Shown here: positions 23,501 through 34,987 of the stretch, one piece after another
How positions within the stretch are numbered: position 1 is the stretch's first letter
How the letters are laid out: every line of letters begins with the position of its first letter
DNA from: Triops longicaudatus
Taxonomy: Eukaryota > Arthropoda > Branchiopoda > Notostraca > Triopsidae
Length of the DNA: 64,000 bases
Direction: 5' to 3'
Assembly (NCBI GenBank): GCA_022885665.1
Contig: JAGQDJ010000025.1
Location: forward strand, 620,001-684,000
Notes under the pieces: model-generated
The model's database searches: none
What the model saw: only the letters and a program-made list of their open reading frames with translations
Told to the model about the DNA's origin: nothing
Made by a program: the position numbers and the translations under genes

Positions 23501-24948
23501 TGAGCGTGTTCGTCAGTTTCAGCATAGCTTCCGCTACAGAGTTACCCGCTGATTTGATTGTCGTCTTTTTCCTGGATAAATGGGGAAGACGAGCCCTTGC
23601 TTTCGGTAGTCTATTTCTAGCTGGTATTTTCAGTCTAGCGTCCATAGGAGTTCCCGGAGGTACGTATTTAAGCATGTTCTTTCAATTAGAAAAATAAGTT
23701 ATTTCGAATAGATGTCATGTTCTTTCAAAAAAAAAAGATTTTTTAAAATAAAATAAATAAATAAAAAAATTAAAAAAATAAGAAATATAGAAGAGTCTCG
23801 TTATATGAACCTCGTGTGAGGAAAAAATCGATAGGTCAGAAGTTCAGTATATCGAATACTTATTGCGTCGAATTACAAGTTCGAGACGTTATAACCCGTC
23901 TACTGTGGCAGATAACTCGTTACGTAAAAGTTCGTTAAAACGAATTTTTACTGTAAATAAACCCAAAGTAGAATCTCGTAAGAACGAATGTGTTATTACG
24001 AAGAATCGGTTACAATAGAAGGATTGTACGGTTCTGGCTTAAGCAAATGTGCAGAAAAAGCGTCTGATATTTAGATATTTGGATTTAAAAAACAATCTTT
24101 GGTGTTTGTTAATGAGATTTTTATAACGAGATCTTACTGTAAACATAAAATAGCAGAATATGTCAAAGAAAGTAATTCAGCATTTAATTGTTTTCGTCGC
24201 AATTCTTACTTTGCGAATAAAAGATTTAGGTTGGTTGGCAGCTACTTTGGCCATCATCGGCCGTTTTTGCGTTAACATTACGTTTAACATTGGTCTCCAA
24301 TACGGCGCTGAACTCATTCCCACCGAAGTCCGTGCACAGGGCATTACTGCCATTCACATTGCTGGCTACGTAGCATCAATTGTGTCACCTTACATTGTTG
24401 ACTTGGTAAACTTTCAATTACGAACACATAAAATAAAAGAAAGGGAAAGGCTGTACAAATTTTGTCCTTACCCTAATTACCAAATGGATTTACTGTACCG
24501 TCAATAATCGAACAGGCGCGACTGAGTTCCATTCTACCTCTTCTGATTTTGGGAGCACTGGCGATCACAGGGGCGATTCTGGTTGTCATGCTACCCGAGA
24601 CCTTGGGGGCCATTCTTCCTCAAACCATGGAAGACGGTGAGAATTTTGGAAAAGATCAAGGATTCTGGGACTTTCCTTGCTGTTCCAAGAAAAAGTACGT
24701 ATTTTTCAAAAGCATAAATCTAAAGAAGTCCGGGTCATAACAGAATGGGTTCGTTAAACAGTCTGGCCTCGGATGAAGAACAAACAATGCCTCCTACGAA
24801 AGATGGGGATTTCACGCCTGAGCCGCGTATTATGCTGCGTAATTCCTTACGCACTTCTTTGCGTGGTGAAACCCTGCGTTCTAGCTTGCTGGCCAAGAAA
24901 ACCAAGACAAGAACACCCGTGCGAAGGGTATTTACGACCAGGAATTAA
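20542..24948 (+). CDS. SLC22-family organic ion transporter
   Basis: Ten exons (20542-21131, 21842-22052, 22167-22425, 22519-22711, 22846-22951, 23172-23284, 23445-23659, 24230-24405, 24516-24694, 24744-24948) join in phase to 748 aa. It is a plasma-membrane major-facilitator transporter for organic cations, anions or zwitterions; the substrate cannot be read from sequence. Family marks: a large Cys- and sequon-bearing loop after TM1 with CQEWEYDYT and NWVCE; motif A GYMADRFGRIP between TM2 and TM3; PESARWLLSQG after TM6; LDKWGRRALAFG between TM8 and TM9; GAELIPTEVRAQG near TM11; and LPETLGAILPQTMED after TM12. The N-terminus before TM1 is about 150 residues (most SLC22 proteins have about 20) and the tail is Ser/Arg-rich. 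The ATG is preceded by AAA, a good context. It converges with the FRAS1-like gene. Confidence 0.92.
21132..21841 (+). other. SLC22 intron 1 (710 bp)
   Basis: This is the gene's longest intron, bounded by CA|GTAAGT and TAG|G. It is AT-rich and I see no element or coding signal inside. The antisense open frames within it have no recognisable content. Confidence 0.8.
23788..23953. mobile_element. Degenerate CTCGTTATA-type MITE in SLC22 intron 7
   Basis: The left end resembles AGAGTCTCGTTATATGAAC and the right end GTTCGTTAAAACGAATTTTTACTG is followed by TA. The two ends are imperfect inverted repeats of the same family found at 32792-32963. The element lies immediately before a second copy in the same intron (23660-24229). 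Confidence 0.5.
23966..24139. mobile_element. Second CTCGTTATA-type MITE in SLC22 intron 7
   Basis: The left end AAGTAGAATCTCGTAAGAACG pairs with the right end ATAACGAGATCTTACTG, which is followed by TA. The length of about 174 bp matches the copies at 32792-32963 and 32967-33133. There is no coding capacity, so it would be a non-autonomous element. Confidence 0.55.
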
Positions 24949-25074
24949 AAAAATTTCCTCTAAGCTTCCTGTTATGCAACATACAAGAATGGTCTTTTTT
25001 AACGTTTTTGTATCCATCCCGTGTATATAATTCTAAGAATGGTCTCCTTTTATATGATCTGCCAAGTACGTAGG

Positions 25075-25101
25075 TTTTTTTTTTTTTTTTTTTTTTTTTT
25101 T
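25075..25101. repeat. T27 homopolymer
   Basis: An uninterrupted run of 27 T lies 126 bp downstream of the SLC22 stop codon, between the two convergent genes. Confidence 0.95.
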
Positions 25102-25342
25102 AAGGTTTGTTGGGCAAAAGCCAAACTATGTTTTCCTGGTCCGGGCTTGTTTGACTTTGCTACTCATTTGTCCTGCATTTCCTCGTGGTAGGAAAGTGAT
25201 GATAGACAATAAGAAACATTTTAAGGAAGTTGGGAAGAAAGAATGCGAACTGTGTTATTTTATACGGAATGTAACAAGGAATGCACGAGAGCTATTATTT
25301 TAAATCAAAGGTGACACCTGTATTATTTGCAAGTAGAGCACT

Positions 25343-25348
25343 AATAAA
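25343..25348 (+). promoter_or_regulatory. Candidate poly(A) signal of the SLC22 gene
   Basis: AATAAA lies about 395 bp after the SLC22 stop codon, within the convergent interval 24949-25515. That interval otherwise holds only the T27 run and AT-rich sequence. Confidence 0.3.
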
Positions 25349-25515
25349 TGACGGGCATACAATAAATCATGTCATCCTGTGTTCAATTTACACAGCAGGT
25401 GCTACAACAATGCAGCCATAGGAAGTTAAATAGGAAGGCAATTTTGGAGTCTTTGCGTATTACGCGATTCTCCCCGGGAAAATTATAGCCATCAACACGT
25501 CCTCTAGCTCCTCCA

Positions 25516-27875
25516 TTAAAGATGATTCGAGTGACCTTGATCTAAGACATAAAACAGGTTTAAAGCATACCGATTATTTTTTATTGTTATTATTTTTTTA
25601 ACTTACCAGTTTCTTCGATTGTAAAATCCCTGCTTGCTCGTTTTTTCCTCCGTACAGCCATGAAAGCCCACACAGATAATATAACAGAACCAGCAAGGGC
25701 AAACGGCAATATGCCGTAAAGAGCAACTGCCGTTTTACCTCTCTTTTCGTAAGATTTTTCCCTCCTTGCCGTCTCGTTGATTTCGGCGGTTATTTGAAAC
25801 TCGAGACTCAACGGTTTCATATTCGTGCCGTTTCGCAAATTGGCAACGTTGCTTCTTCCGCTAGGGGCGTAAAAGGCGGTAGATCGCGTAAACCGTGTTT
25901 TGAGTGCGTTAACGGATGGACCGATGGAATATTGAACCTGGGGTGAAATCACATGTTCACAAAACGTGAAAACTTGATTGATCTTGAGGTAATTTCTCTA
26001 TCATTTGTCCCATCACTTTTTTGACATCTAAGTGCATTTTAAGTGAGACTTTGGTACAAGTAGACTATTTATGACTCCCTTTCAAAATACAGTTACTGTA
26101 AAACTCCAGTTTTGTCAACCGGTCAGGACCGGAGAATAGCTGACAGTTCAGGTAGTTAATAAATCAAATTCAAGTTAATTTCGTTAGGAAATTTTTTACA
26201 AACTCCAATGCAGGATAATACTCAACAATAATTTTCGCTTTTTGACAGTGACGATACTTCAGTGAAGCTATAATGAAACAAACTTAATCTAACATTGGTG
26301 ACGTCGCGTGTAATTGAGAAGCACCGAGTGTGATTGTGTCACCTGTATATACCACTGCAGTGAAGACTCCAGCTTATACAGAGGCGTCACTTCAAAAGCA
26401 AAGCCATCAATCCCCGGTGAAGATTCTAAACTGGCCAACTCAGGTAATTGTGAAGCATGGTACGCTTCAATGCTCACGTGTTTTCCTTGGTTTAAAACAG
26501 CATTGGGATTAGTTCGATCCTGTGATAATGATACGTATTACGTACTCTTGTATTTTTTAAAATTTATTATTATTTTTTAAAGACTCTTATCCTTACCAAG
26601 AGTAATATCCGGTGTTTCAGTTTCGAGGTGTTTTCCAAACACCCGTATTGAGGGCCGTCGGGCGAATTCTCGCCCGTGGGGTTAAATGCTGGCACGTACC
26701 CGTCATTACCAGCGCACAAGTATAATTGCTCAATTACTAAGCGGTAGTGCGTGTTGAGAGTTTGACTTTGAGTCCAGGCAACAAAACCGTACACATGGTC
26801 ACCGGGTGAAAATACTTCCTAATTGTATTTAATGAATATTTACCGACTAAATATGTCATAAACGTATATGCTTACCTCTACGGACTGAGACTGATTCGGT
26901 TTGAAGGTTCTAGGATCTTTCGTCAAGTAAAATATCGTATTTAGCGAGTAAGCTACAGGTACCGGCCGGAAAGGTTGTTGGTACACTATAGGCAAGCTAA
27001 AATTGACAGGATCTAAGGTTTGGCAAGGTTTGTTTGCAATTTCACTGGGTCTGAAACTTTCAGATTCAGTTCTAGGATCGAAAATTTGGGGCGGAAAATT
27101 AGACACGGAAGTTGATGGGAGGCGGGGCGTAATTTGCGGAAAAACGCAAGGTACGAGCTGAACCCGGTACAAGCCACTATAATCCTGTGAGCTATAATTG
27201 GAAGCTGCTTTCCAGAATTGTTCATTTTCTCGAGTGGAAACTAATTCTAGGTGAAACGCGTTCAAACTACTTCTCGGAGGTTGAACAAACGATCTTTTGG
27301 AGCTGTCAGCCGGGTCACGGAGAACAAATTGTCCCTGGAACTGTGCCAATGTTTTAAACTCGATTTGCAGCTTGCCGTCGCTGTCCGTGTTCACCCGTGT
27401 CACCTTTAGAGTCATAAAATAGGCTTAAAATCAGGAGGATAAAGAGCCATTAGGAAGTGCTTACCTGCGATTGGAATAGAGGCAGAGGATGCGTTTCTAA
27501 ACCCCGACGCCATAAGGAAGGCGTGTAGTAAAACGAGAAATCCATTTCGGTTCTGTGCTCAATAGAAGTCCACAGAGTAAAGGTATTAGCCGTGATTAAG
27601 GCGATATGGAGAGGTACCCGCACGGTTACAGCTGTTCTCGTTTCGAAAACCGTCTTACAATAAAAATGCGTACAACATAAAAGAAAAATAGATTTAGAAA
27701 CAATTTCATATTTTAACAATTAAAAATTAACTGCGAAGAAATTGTTAAGACTTTAAAAAATTGTAAAAGGTAACAAATGAAGCTATAAAAATAATCATCT
27801 AGCTACAATGAGTATTTCTACTGTTATAATTATTATTTTATTATTATTATTTTATTATTATTATTATTATTATTA

Positions 27876-27933
<58 letters not shown>

Positions 27934-30900
27934 TAAATGACCAAATTTGTTAGTAGTAGTCCGAAAGTTCGGATAAATACCTTTGAATCGGAATCAATGT
28001 GGCCTTCACAGAGGTCGAGTAGTTCACCCATACTGTACCACGCTTCAAAATTCCAAGTACACGTGGCTAAATTCAAATTTCGGTACAGTCTCACTGTCGC
28101 TTCTTGGCGTAAGTTAGCAGCCATGAAATATGGCCAGGGCTCGGATAAGTTAGAGGGTACATTGGAACTCTGATTGGTTAGAAAGCCGTAGCCAGGGAGT
28201 AGATTAGAGCATCGATGTTCAGTCCGATGCCAAGATTCGGTCAAGATATGGTTCAGGGCATATAAAGGTCGCGTGGAGACCAAAGGTACCATGCCGTCCG
28301 TGTGCGGAATTTCGATGGAGATGTGGAACTTATCGGCATGTTTTTCGTCGTCGGAATTGGCATAGCTGAGAGTAGCAAGAAAAGGTTGCTGGCCGATTAC
28401 TTCGATATCAGAGGGGTGTTTAAAACTTGGAGGGCAGAAACCGTCTTCTTTGATGAAAACACTGGCGCTGCGACTAGGTAAGCTGAAGGCAGATCCCAGG
28501 TTCGCTTGTACTGAGCAGCGGATCGACATTCTTGACGTGAAGAAAGCTGCGTCGAGAACTTTGTGGTGTACGCTGCCGAATAGCGTGGAAGTACTCAAGG
28601 TACGGTATGTCAGCTTCTCTTTATAAAGACAGTGTTAAAGGTTAGGAGGTATTGGATGTCGGTGTATTTTTTACCTGTATTGTCGTGGTGTGCAGCTACT
28701 TCCCACGAGTATTTTACATGGGCTTCAAGCAAGTTCGATTTGCGACAGAGTGATAAGGTTTCGTTGTATCTGGGATGGCGATTGTCACAGGAATGAAGGC
28801 ATACCAAAGGGTACCCTGAGGGTGCTCCCGTGAGGATTCCGTGATCAACAGAATCTGCACATGACGAAAAGCTTTTTATCGCGATGTAGAAGGACCAACT
28901 GAAATGTTAGATTTTCAATGCAAAGTCAAAAACGAAAAAAAAAAATACCCTCTACCTTGGATACTCGTTATAGCAGGTTTTAGTCGTTATAGTTTTACAG
29001 CACTCCTTGAAAAAGTTTTAAAATGGAAGGATACGTTAACAGCGTGGACACGTATTTTCAAGTTAATGTTACGCGAGGCATAAAAAAAGATCGCAGTTGC
29101 TAAGCGAGTAAAAGGAGAGCAAGTTATAAAAAAAGCAAAATAATCAGTTAATAAAAAGTAATTATGCTTTTGACATAAGGATAATTAATAATATGAAACA
29201 TTTCTAGTGAGTAACGAGATTATAAGTGCCTACAAGAATGTTTGAACTAACAGCTGTAATTTTTCATGGAGATATCGTAAAACTATCGCATAATCATGAG
29301 ATTATCGTATATAGTGGCAATTTTTGTTAATAGATCATTAAATAATTGTGTAATGCTTATTATTTGATTTGATTATCATATAATAGATGGAACAAATGCA
29401 GTCAACTGAGACAAAATATTAAATGTTTCCCGTGTGAGTAAACACGGAATTTGCCCCAAGACTTTTTCATAGCTTTATTTTAGTGGACAATAGTAGACTA
29501 AAAGTATCTTTGGATTGAAGTGAAAATATAATTCTTTGTAGCTAGTATTGACCCTTACTTGAATTATTTGGTAAAGAAAGAACGTGCTTACCGTAATAGA
29601 GAAGCGAAACTACAACAGGTTCTGCGGGGAACAACAACTCTTTCGGCAAAGTTGGTGGCAGAATGGTAATAGTAGCCACAAGCGGATGAGCCATTTGGGT
29701 GAAATTGTCTTGCGGCTTCAAGAATATCCTCCACTGTATAGGCCATGGTTTATTTGCTTCACTTTGCCTCAGAATTTTCACTTCAAATGGCCTTACTTTG
29801 TCACCTACATCGAATTCAATTTCTCGTGCAGGACTCACGAAATCGACACTTTTTCTCGCACTGCCATCGTGACTCGTTATATCCACCCTTGCTATATGAC
29901 TAGTATCGCCTTTGCGTAGAACATTCAGTGTTATAACTGCATCCGATTCCGTACCACGCTGGATTTGGTAATGCGATTTTTCGAAGAAAATAATAGGTAA
30001 ATCTTCAGAATCATTAACAGTAACTTGCACAACGCTGTTTGAGCCTAAGCCTGGTTGCAGAACTTGAGGAGATTTTTCGATCTGTGGACCGAATAAGTGT
30101 ACCGAGAAACGCTCAGCGCCTTCATAAATCGAATCGTCGACGATTTCGATGTCACAGTACGCAGTAACTACTCCTTTTAAGAAGAAAATTCGCGACTGTT
30201 CTTCCAATGGACGCGCAAGAAAATCTTTATCAGATTCTGCGGTATCTTGCGTTGTTGCACAGATCACACTGCTGATCAGTGATAAATCTCCGTTACGGAC
30301 AACCGGAATTCGTAACTGCTTCGAGTTTTCTTGCACAGTTACCATCTGCAAGCTGAATTCCATAATTATAAACGGTTTTTGCGTCGGGGAATCAGTAGTG
30401 AGACTCGCGGGGCTCGTTGAGATAGGTATGGTTGTGGCCGGGCCGGAATTTTCAATTTCCACGGGAATGCGAACGGTCTGGTTAAAGTCTCCGTCAATCA
30501 ACTAAGCAATAATACCATGTTACGTGCGAAAACTATTCACCCATGTCGTCGAAATAGCTCAACCTGAAATTCGACAGAGTCGTTTAAGATTTCGTCACGT
30601 GCGTTTGGAGATCCCTGCGCGCCACTATGAGCGTAGGCTAGTAACCCATCCAATATGTCAGCCCATGTCAGTTGGTCGTGAAGCCCCAACTTGGCCCCCT
30701 GCCTCACCAATTTAGCATCCGCTCCCGTGGAATTAGTTGCTGTCAGCTTAATCAAATGGCCTACAGGGAATGAGAAATGGGGCTTTTTATTTTTCTTTCA
30801 AAAGTTGGTGAGAGAAATTTGTTAGTTTGAGATCTTCACCTTCCGTTGGTACTTTGGTTATGCTCAAAATGAGCTCTTCTTGGTCTGTATCCAAGTCGTT

Positions 30901-33900
30901 GATATCGATAACGTTGCTATCGATCGGCACCGATTCTCCGTGTTTCAAACGCATCACTGAGACGCGAACAGTAGGAGCCTCATCGTTAACATTCTGCAAA
31001 ATCGCAGTTTTCAGTGTAAATTTATTACTAAAATTCAATAAAACCACGTTATAACAGACATCCTAAGAGAAGAATAATTATAACCGTCGCACAATTAGTC
31101 CGTTATAACCAATAATCTGGAGTAGCTAAATTTGGCTTGAATGCCAATTCGTTTCACTGTAGGCTTTGTAGAAAATAGCCGGTTATTTTTTTATAACTGG
31201 TATCCGTTATAGCGAGGTTTTACCGTATTTGAATACCTCAATAAAGATTGTCAGATTAAATAACTCAGAAATCTGCGTTCCGTCTGTAACACGAAAACCA
31301 ATGAGATCGTAATCCGGCTCTACGAGGCGATGCACGTTTTGTTCGTAGCTTAATTGCTCGTCTAGCAAGGCTTGCAAAGGAAACTGTTGCTCTCCTTTCC
31401 CATCGTCCATCGCGAATTCTGAATCCTCTTCGTCTAGTTAATTTAAATATTTAATATTTTTTTATAAAGCTTTTAATATTTTTAAAAGCTTAATATAATA
31501 TAATAATTTAATATAATATAAAGCTTTTAATATTTTTTATATTTAAAGCATTATTTTTTATTTATTATTTATTAAGGTCAATTCTTACTTGGCAGTCGTT
31601 GGATTAAGAAGCCAAATCGAGGTGGCGAATCCACAATTAAAATTAATTTGCTGACTGAGCTATCTGGGTCCGTTATCGTAAAAGTGTCCGGTGAAATGAT
31701 TTCTCGGTCTCCTTCTTTCACAGTTAAATGACTGTTGACCACGATTGTCGGTGCTTGGTTATCAACAGGTCCGATGGCGATGACTATAAATTTCATTTGA
31801 GTTGGGCCTTTACTGGGATCGTCTTCATCATCGTCGCTCGAAACACGTGAATGACGACCATTGGCACCTTTGGTTTTCGTCTTTACAATAGGAACCGTTA
31901 ACGTAATCCCGATTTCTTCTTGCACAGGCTCCGATCCTATTTCGCTTGTTGATCGGTACCATACCATTCCTTCACTAATATCCTAATTACAGCTATATTT
32001 GCACAAATTCATTTTTTTTAATTTTTATTCTACTTTTTGAGTGAAAGTATCCCCGAGCGACAAAATCGTGCCTGTTGATTGATTACCATTCTCTGACAAC
32101 GTTAGCTCACCATATTTGAGCCGAGAATTTATAGTGAATTTCGCATTCTTAGTATCTGACTCATCAGAACTGAACTCAGTACTTGGCAGTGGAACAGCCT
32201 GGCCTAATGAAAATTTCTTAGGAACCTTCTTGTGCGCCATACACTTTTTTTAAGTGTAAGGCACATACCTTCCAGTATTTGGAGTTTTATCGTCGGCTTA
32301 AAAGCGGGTAGCAGAACTGGCGAATAAGACGGGCCAGTGCTGATACGCGCCGTCATTTTGATAACAGCTAAAGGGTTTCTGTTAGAGGTTGTGGAGGTGT
32401 ACGCCTCCCATTGGAAGAGGTCCGCGAGGTCTGAAGTATCGTCGTGAACATAGGCCAAGTGTGCGGCTGTACTTTCCATAAGGTCTGAGACAGAAATAAC
32501 GTTGCCTACCCAAAACAGCTGATTTAATGCAAGAACTTGATAATGTGGCCCTCTTCGCCAAGTTAAAGAATGTTAAGTACCGCTGGAGATTGTTTTAGTG
32601 GCATTGCCGTGTTCAAGAGAGAGAAAGCCGTAAGATGGGCGTTTAGACAGAAGGAGTTTCACGTTGGGCCCGTATTCCCCTACCTGCTTCAGTATCGGTT
32701 CGTTCAAAAGTAACTTGCCACCCTATTGAAAATATAAAATTTTTATTCTTATTAATTAATAATTTTCTTAACTTTATACTTAGTTTATATACAGTAAAAT
32801 CTCGTTATGACGAAGCTTTCGGAACCAGGCAAATCAGTTCGGTGTGTCCAAAGTTCGTTATATCAGACGTTTCGGTTATATTTACGCAATTGGGAACCTG
32901 ACAAACCGTACACTATATTCGGCATTTCGCAATAGGAGGGTTCATTATAACGAGGTGCTACTGTATAGAGTATAATCTCGTTAAAACGGATCTCTTGGAC
33001 ACAACAATTTGGTCCTCATGTATATTACATGCTTTTGAGACGCTTTTTTAGAAATACGTACTCGGGACTTTACAAAGAGTGCGTTATAGCCGACTGTTCA
33101 TTAAAAAAGGTTCTTAATAACGAGATTCGACTGTATTTCTTTTGTTTTTTTATTTTTACTTTTTTCACTACAAAGGTTAAGTTGTAATTTGCCGTTGTTT
33201 GTGTGTCTTGCGGTTGGCCCGCTACAGACATGGTTGGCGCAAAGTGAAGCGTCTGATTCTGCTGGTCCTTGGGCAAGACAAATACACATCTCCCACTCGC
33301 AGTAAGAAGTGCAGGGGGAGTACATGAGTGGCAGACATAGGGCCAAATGGTACTACACTTCTGACAGTTCGGCGACGAACACTTTTTGCAGACGCCGACT
33401 AGGCTTGCGTCGCCGTCTCTGTCTCGTTCGTACACGCCTACGTAGCCTGCAACAAATTGTTGGTCATAATAACCCATCTGTGATCCCTTGTAAACATCGT
33501 TAACATATTCCACCTGACGCTTCTTGAAAGCAGTTCGGAATGAGTCTTGGTTTGGCCTTTGCCACGTTCGTTTAGGGCTTTACAATGTTTTAAAAATACA
33601 CGAGGCATTGATGGCGAATTCTAAACTTAAACCTGACAAAGCGAGGAAGCTACATCGTCTACATTGCGTAGCATGTAGCCTCCTAGCACGTGCTTCTGGC
33701 GGCTTGGGGAGAAAAGCGGCCAGTAAGACGTTATAGGCAGGGAAATGCGAAGAGGAAATACCTTGAGGACAACCCAGAATGCAAGTGCCGTTGAGACGGA
33801 AACTTGGATGAGGACATGTCGAGCAGTTACTGGCCAGAGGGCCGTGACAGGTAAGGCACGTTGGATGACACAGTTGACAGTTTCGCTTTGCGTTCAAGTA

Positions 33901-34987
33901 GGTTCCCACGCCACAAACAGGGGAAGGTAGGCCGACTTGGCAAGAGCTCCGATCGCTGCTCTTGTAGCTGCCTGTGGAGCATTCACAGATGTTCTAGTTG
34001 AAAGAAAAGAGGCATAGAACACATTTAGCAGCTTCTCTTGAGAATAGCCCGGGTTGGTATTTTTGCGCTTGACGGACTGTGAAATGAAGCGCAACAACTT
34101 GGGGGCGAAAATCAACTCTGTCGCAAGTTTATATGACGGATACTTGAGAGCTAATTGCTCTAGTAATTATTTTTATACATCATAAAATCGAATAATGAGC
34201 CATTTGATGAAACATCAGCTTCAGCTTACACTAACATAGGAGAAAAAATACGAAATAAAAAAAATAAAATGTAGGATTTTTTGGTCAGCCTACCTTGATT
34301 GGATTCCAAATGCATCCACCTAAGGATATAAAACAGATACAGTAATTAGTACACTGGATATTTATGTTTCCAAGGGTATCATTTATCGGGTTGTATTCAA
34401 ATCGCTGAGAAAAAAAAATACAACGGATAAATTTTCACTGTTTATAATATAGTGTTTCATGCAGTCTCATGTGGCTTTTCGTGTGACCCGTAATAAACGT
34501 AGCTTGTCAACGGGACAAACACGAAGGAAAGTGTTTAATAGAGTTTTCAATCGCAATATCAAATTTCTATGGCTTTTCTGTGTAAAATTTCTAGGTACTT
34601 TTATTTTTAATTTTTTAGTGAAAATTCGTGCTAGGAAGAATTATCTGTGATATTTCGAATATCCGTTCGTCCTGCGATTTTTTTTTTATTTTTTACGGAA
34701 AAAATGCAACTATTTGTCATTAATTTGACATTAATGCACTGTGGAAAATTAGCCGATCCATCGATGGAAATAAACACTTTATTTCTCGTTGGAACGAGTC
34801 CACGATCGTATAAGTCACATGCGGTTACACACGTTCGGCACATTGGATCTCAAACGTAAGGAAAATATGCAAAAAGTATTTTACCTTTTTGAGTGTCACT
34901 CGGATGTGTAACAACTGAAGCTGTGGTTAGTGTTCCTAAGGTGACAAGAAAACTTAAAAGAGTTATTGAAAGCACAGAGTTGGACAT
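25516..34987 (-). CDS. Compact FRAS1/FREM-like extracellular matrix protein
   Basis: Twenty exons from ATG 34987 to TAA 25516 are phase-consistent and give about 1,752 aa: 34987-34885, 34319-34294, 33993-33762, 33682-33633, 33513-33160, 32722-32581, 32484-32269, 32203-32034, 31982-31589, 31433-31237, 30993-30840, 30760-30564, 30501-29592, 28854-28675, 28618-27981, 27653-27465, 27403-26876, 26818-26597, 25937-25607, 25541-25516. Order: signal peptide (residues 1-25), short VWC-like segment (WNP, CECS), furin-like Cys repeats (to about 250), about five CSPG repeats (to about 745; NVNDEAPTV, VDNQAPTIVV), two Calx-beta domains (about 790-1000), the conserved FRAS1-type region starting SVDHGILTGAPSGYPLVC, one TM helix (about 1704-1727) and a basic tail. 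FRAS1/FREM proteins link epithelial basement membranes. Human FRAS1 is about 4,000 aa with 12 CSPG and 5 Calx-beta repeats, so this is a strongly shortened relative or a divergent member. Confidence 0.85.
25938..26596 (-). other. FRAS1-like intron before the transmembrane exon (659 bp)
   Basis: AT-rich intron. Around 26094-26150 there is a stretch beginning ACTGTAAAACTCCAG that resembles a decayed inverted-repeat element end. No coding sequence is evident, and the flanking exons join in phase 0 without it. Confidence 0.6.
27826..27934. repeat. (ATT)n / (TTA)n microsatellite
   Basis: About 110 bp of near-perfect ATT trinucleotide repeats with occasional ATTTT interruptions, in the FRAS1-like intron 27654-27980. 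Confidence 0.95.
28855..29591 (-). other. FRAS1-like intron (737 bp) with a decayed element end
   Basis: AT-rich intron between the Calx-beta exon and the SVDHG exon. Bases 28966-29003 contain GGATACTCGTTATAGCAGG and TAGTCGTTATAGTTTTACAG, similar to the CTCGTTATA element termini, so a degraded copy may lie here. The rest shows nothing recognisable. Confidence 0.5.
31036..31225. mobile_element. CTCGTTATA-type MITE nearly filling a FRAS1-like intron
   Basis: The left end CAATAAAACCACGTTATAAC and right end GTTATAGCGAGGTTTTACCG (then TA) are imperfect 20-bp inverted repeats. The 190-bp element occupies most of the 243-bp intron 30994-31236. Confidence 0.65.
32792..32963. mobile_element. CTCGTTATA-type MITE with TA target-site duplication
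   Basis: The left terminus CAGTAAAATCTCGTTATGAC and right terminus TTATAACGAGGTGCTACTG are inverted repeats flanked by TA on both sides. The 172-bp element has no open frame of note. The TA duplication and CAGT...ACTG ends fit the pogo/Tc1-mariner superfamily (established for that group); family assignment here is inference. It lies in FRAS1-like intron 32723-33159. Confidence 0.75.
32967..33133. mobile_element. Second CTCGTTATA-type MITE in the same intron
   Basis: It starts GAGTATAATCTCGTTAAAACG and ends AATAACGAGATTCGACTG followed by TA, directly abutting the copy at 32792-32963. The right end stops 26 bp before the exon boundary at 33160, so the element supplies sequence close to the splice donor of the upstream exon on the minus strand. 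Confidence 0.7.
34320..34884 (-). other. FRAS1-like intron 1 (565 bp)
   Basis: This intron separates the signal-peptide exon from a 26-nt exon. It holds a 71-codon minus-strand open frame (34631-34843) with three N-terminal Cys residues. No acceptor/donor pair places that frame in the gene at the needed phase and distance, so I treat it as non-coding. Confidence 0.6.

Noticed and set aside
34631..34843. Cys-bearing minus-strand frame considered as an extra VWC exon of the FRAS1-like gene
   Set aside because: The only upstream acceptor would leave an intron of about 34 bp and no donor gives the required phase; the flanking exons join cleanly without it.
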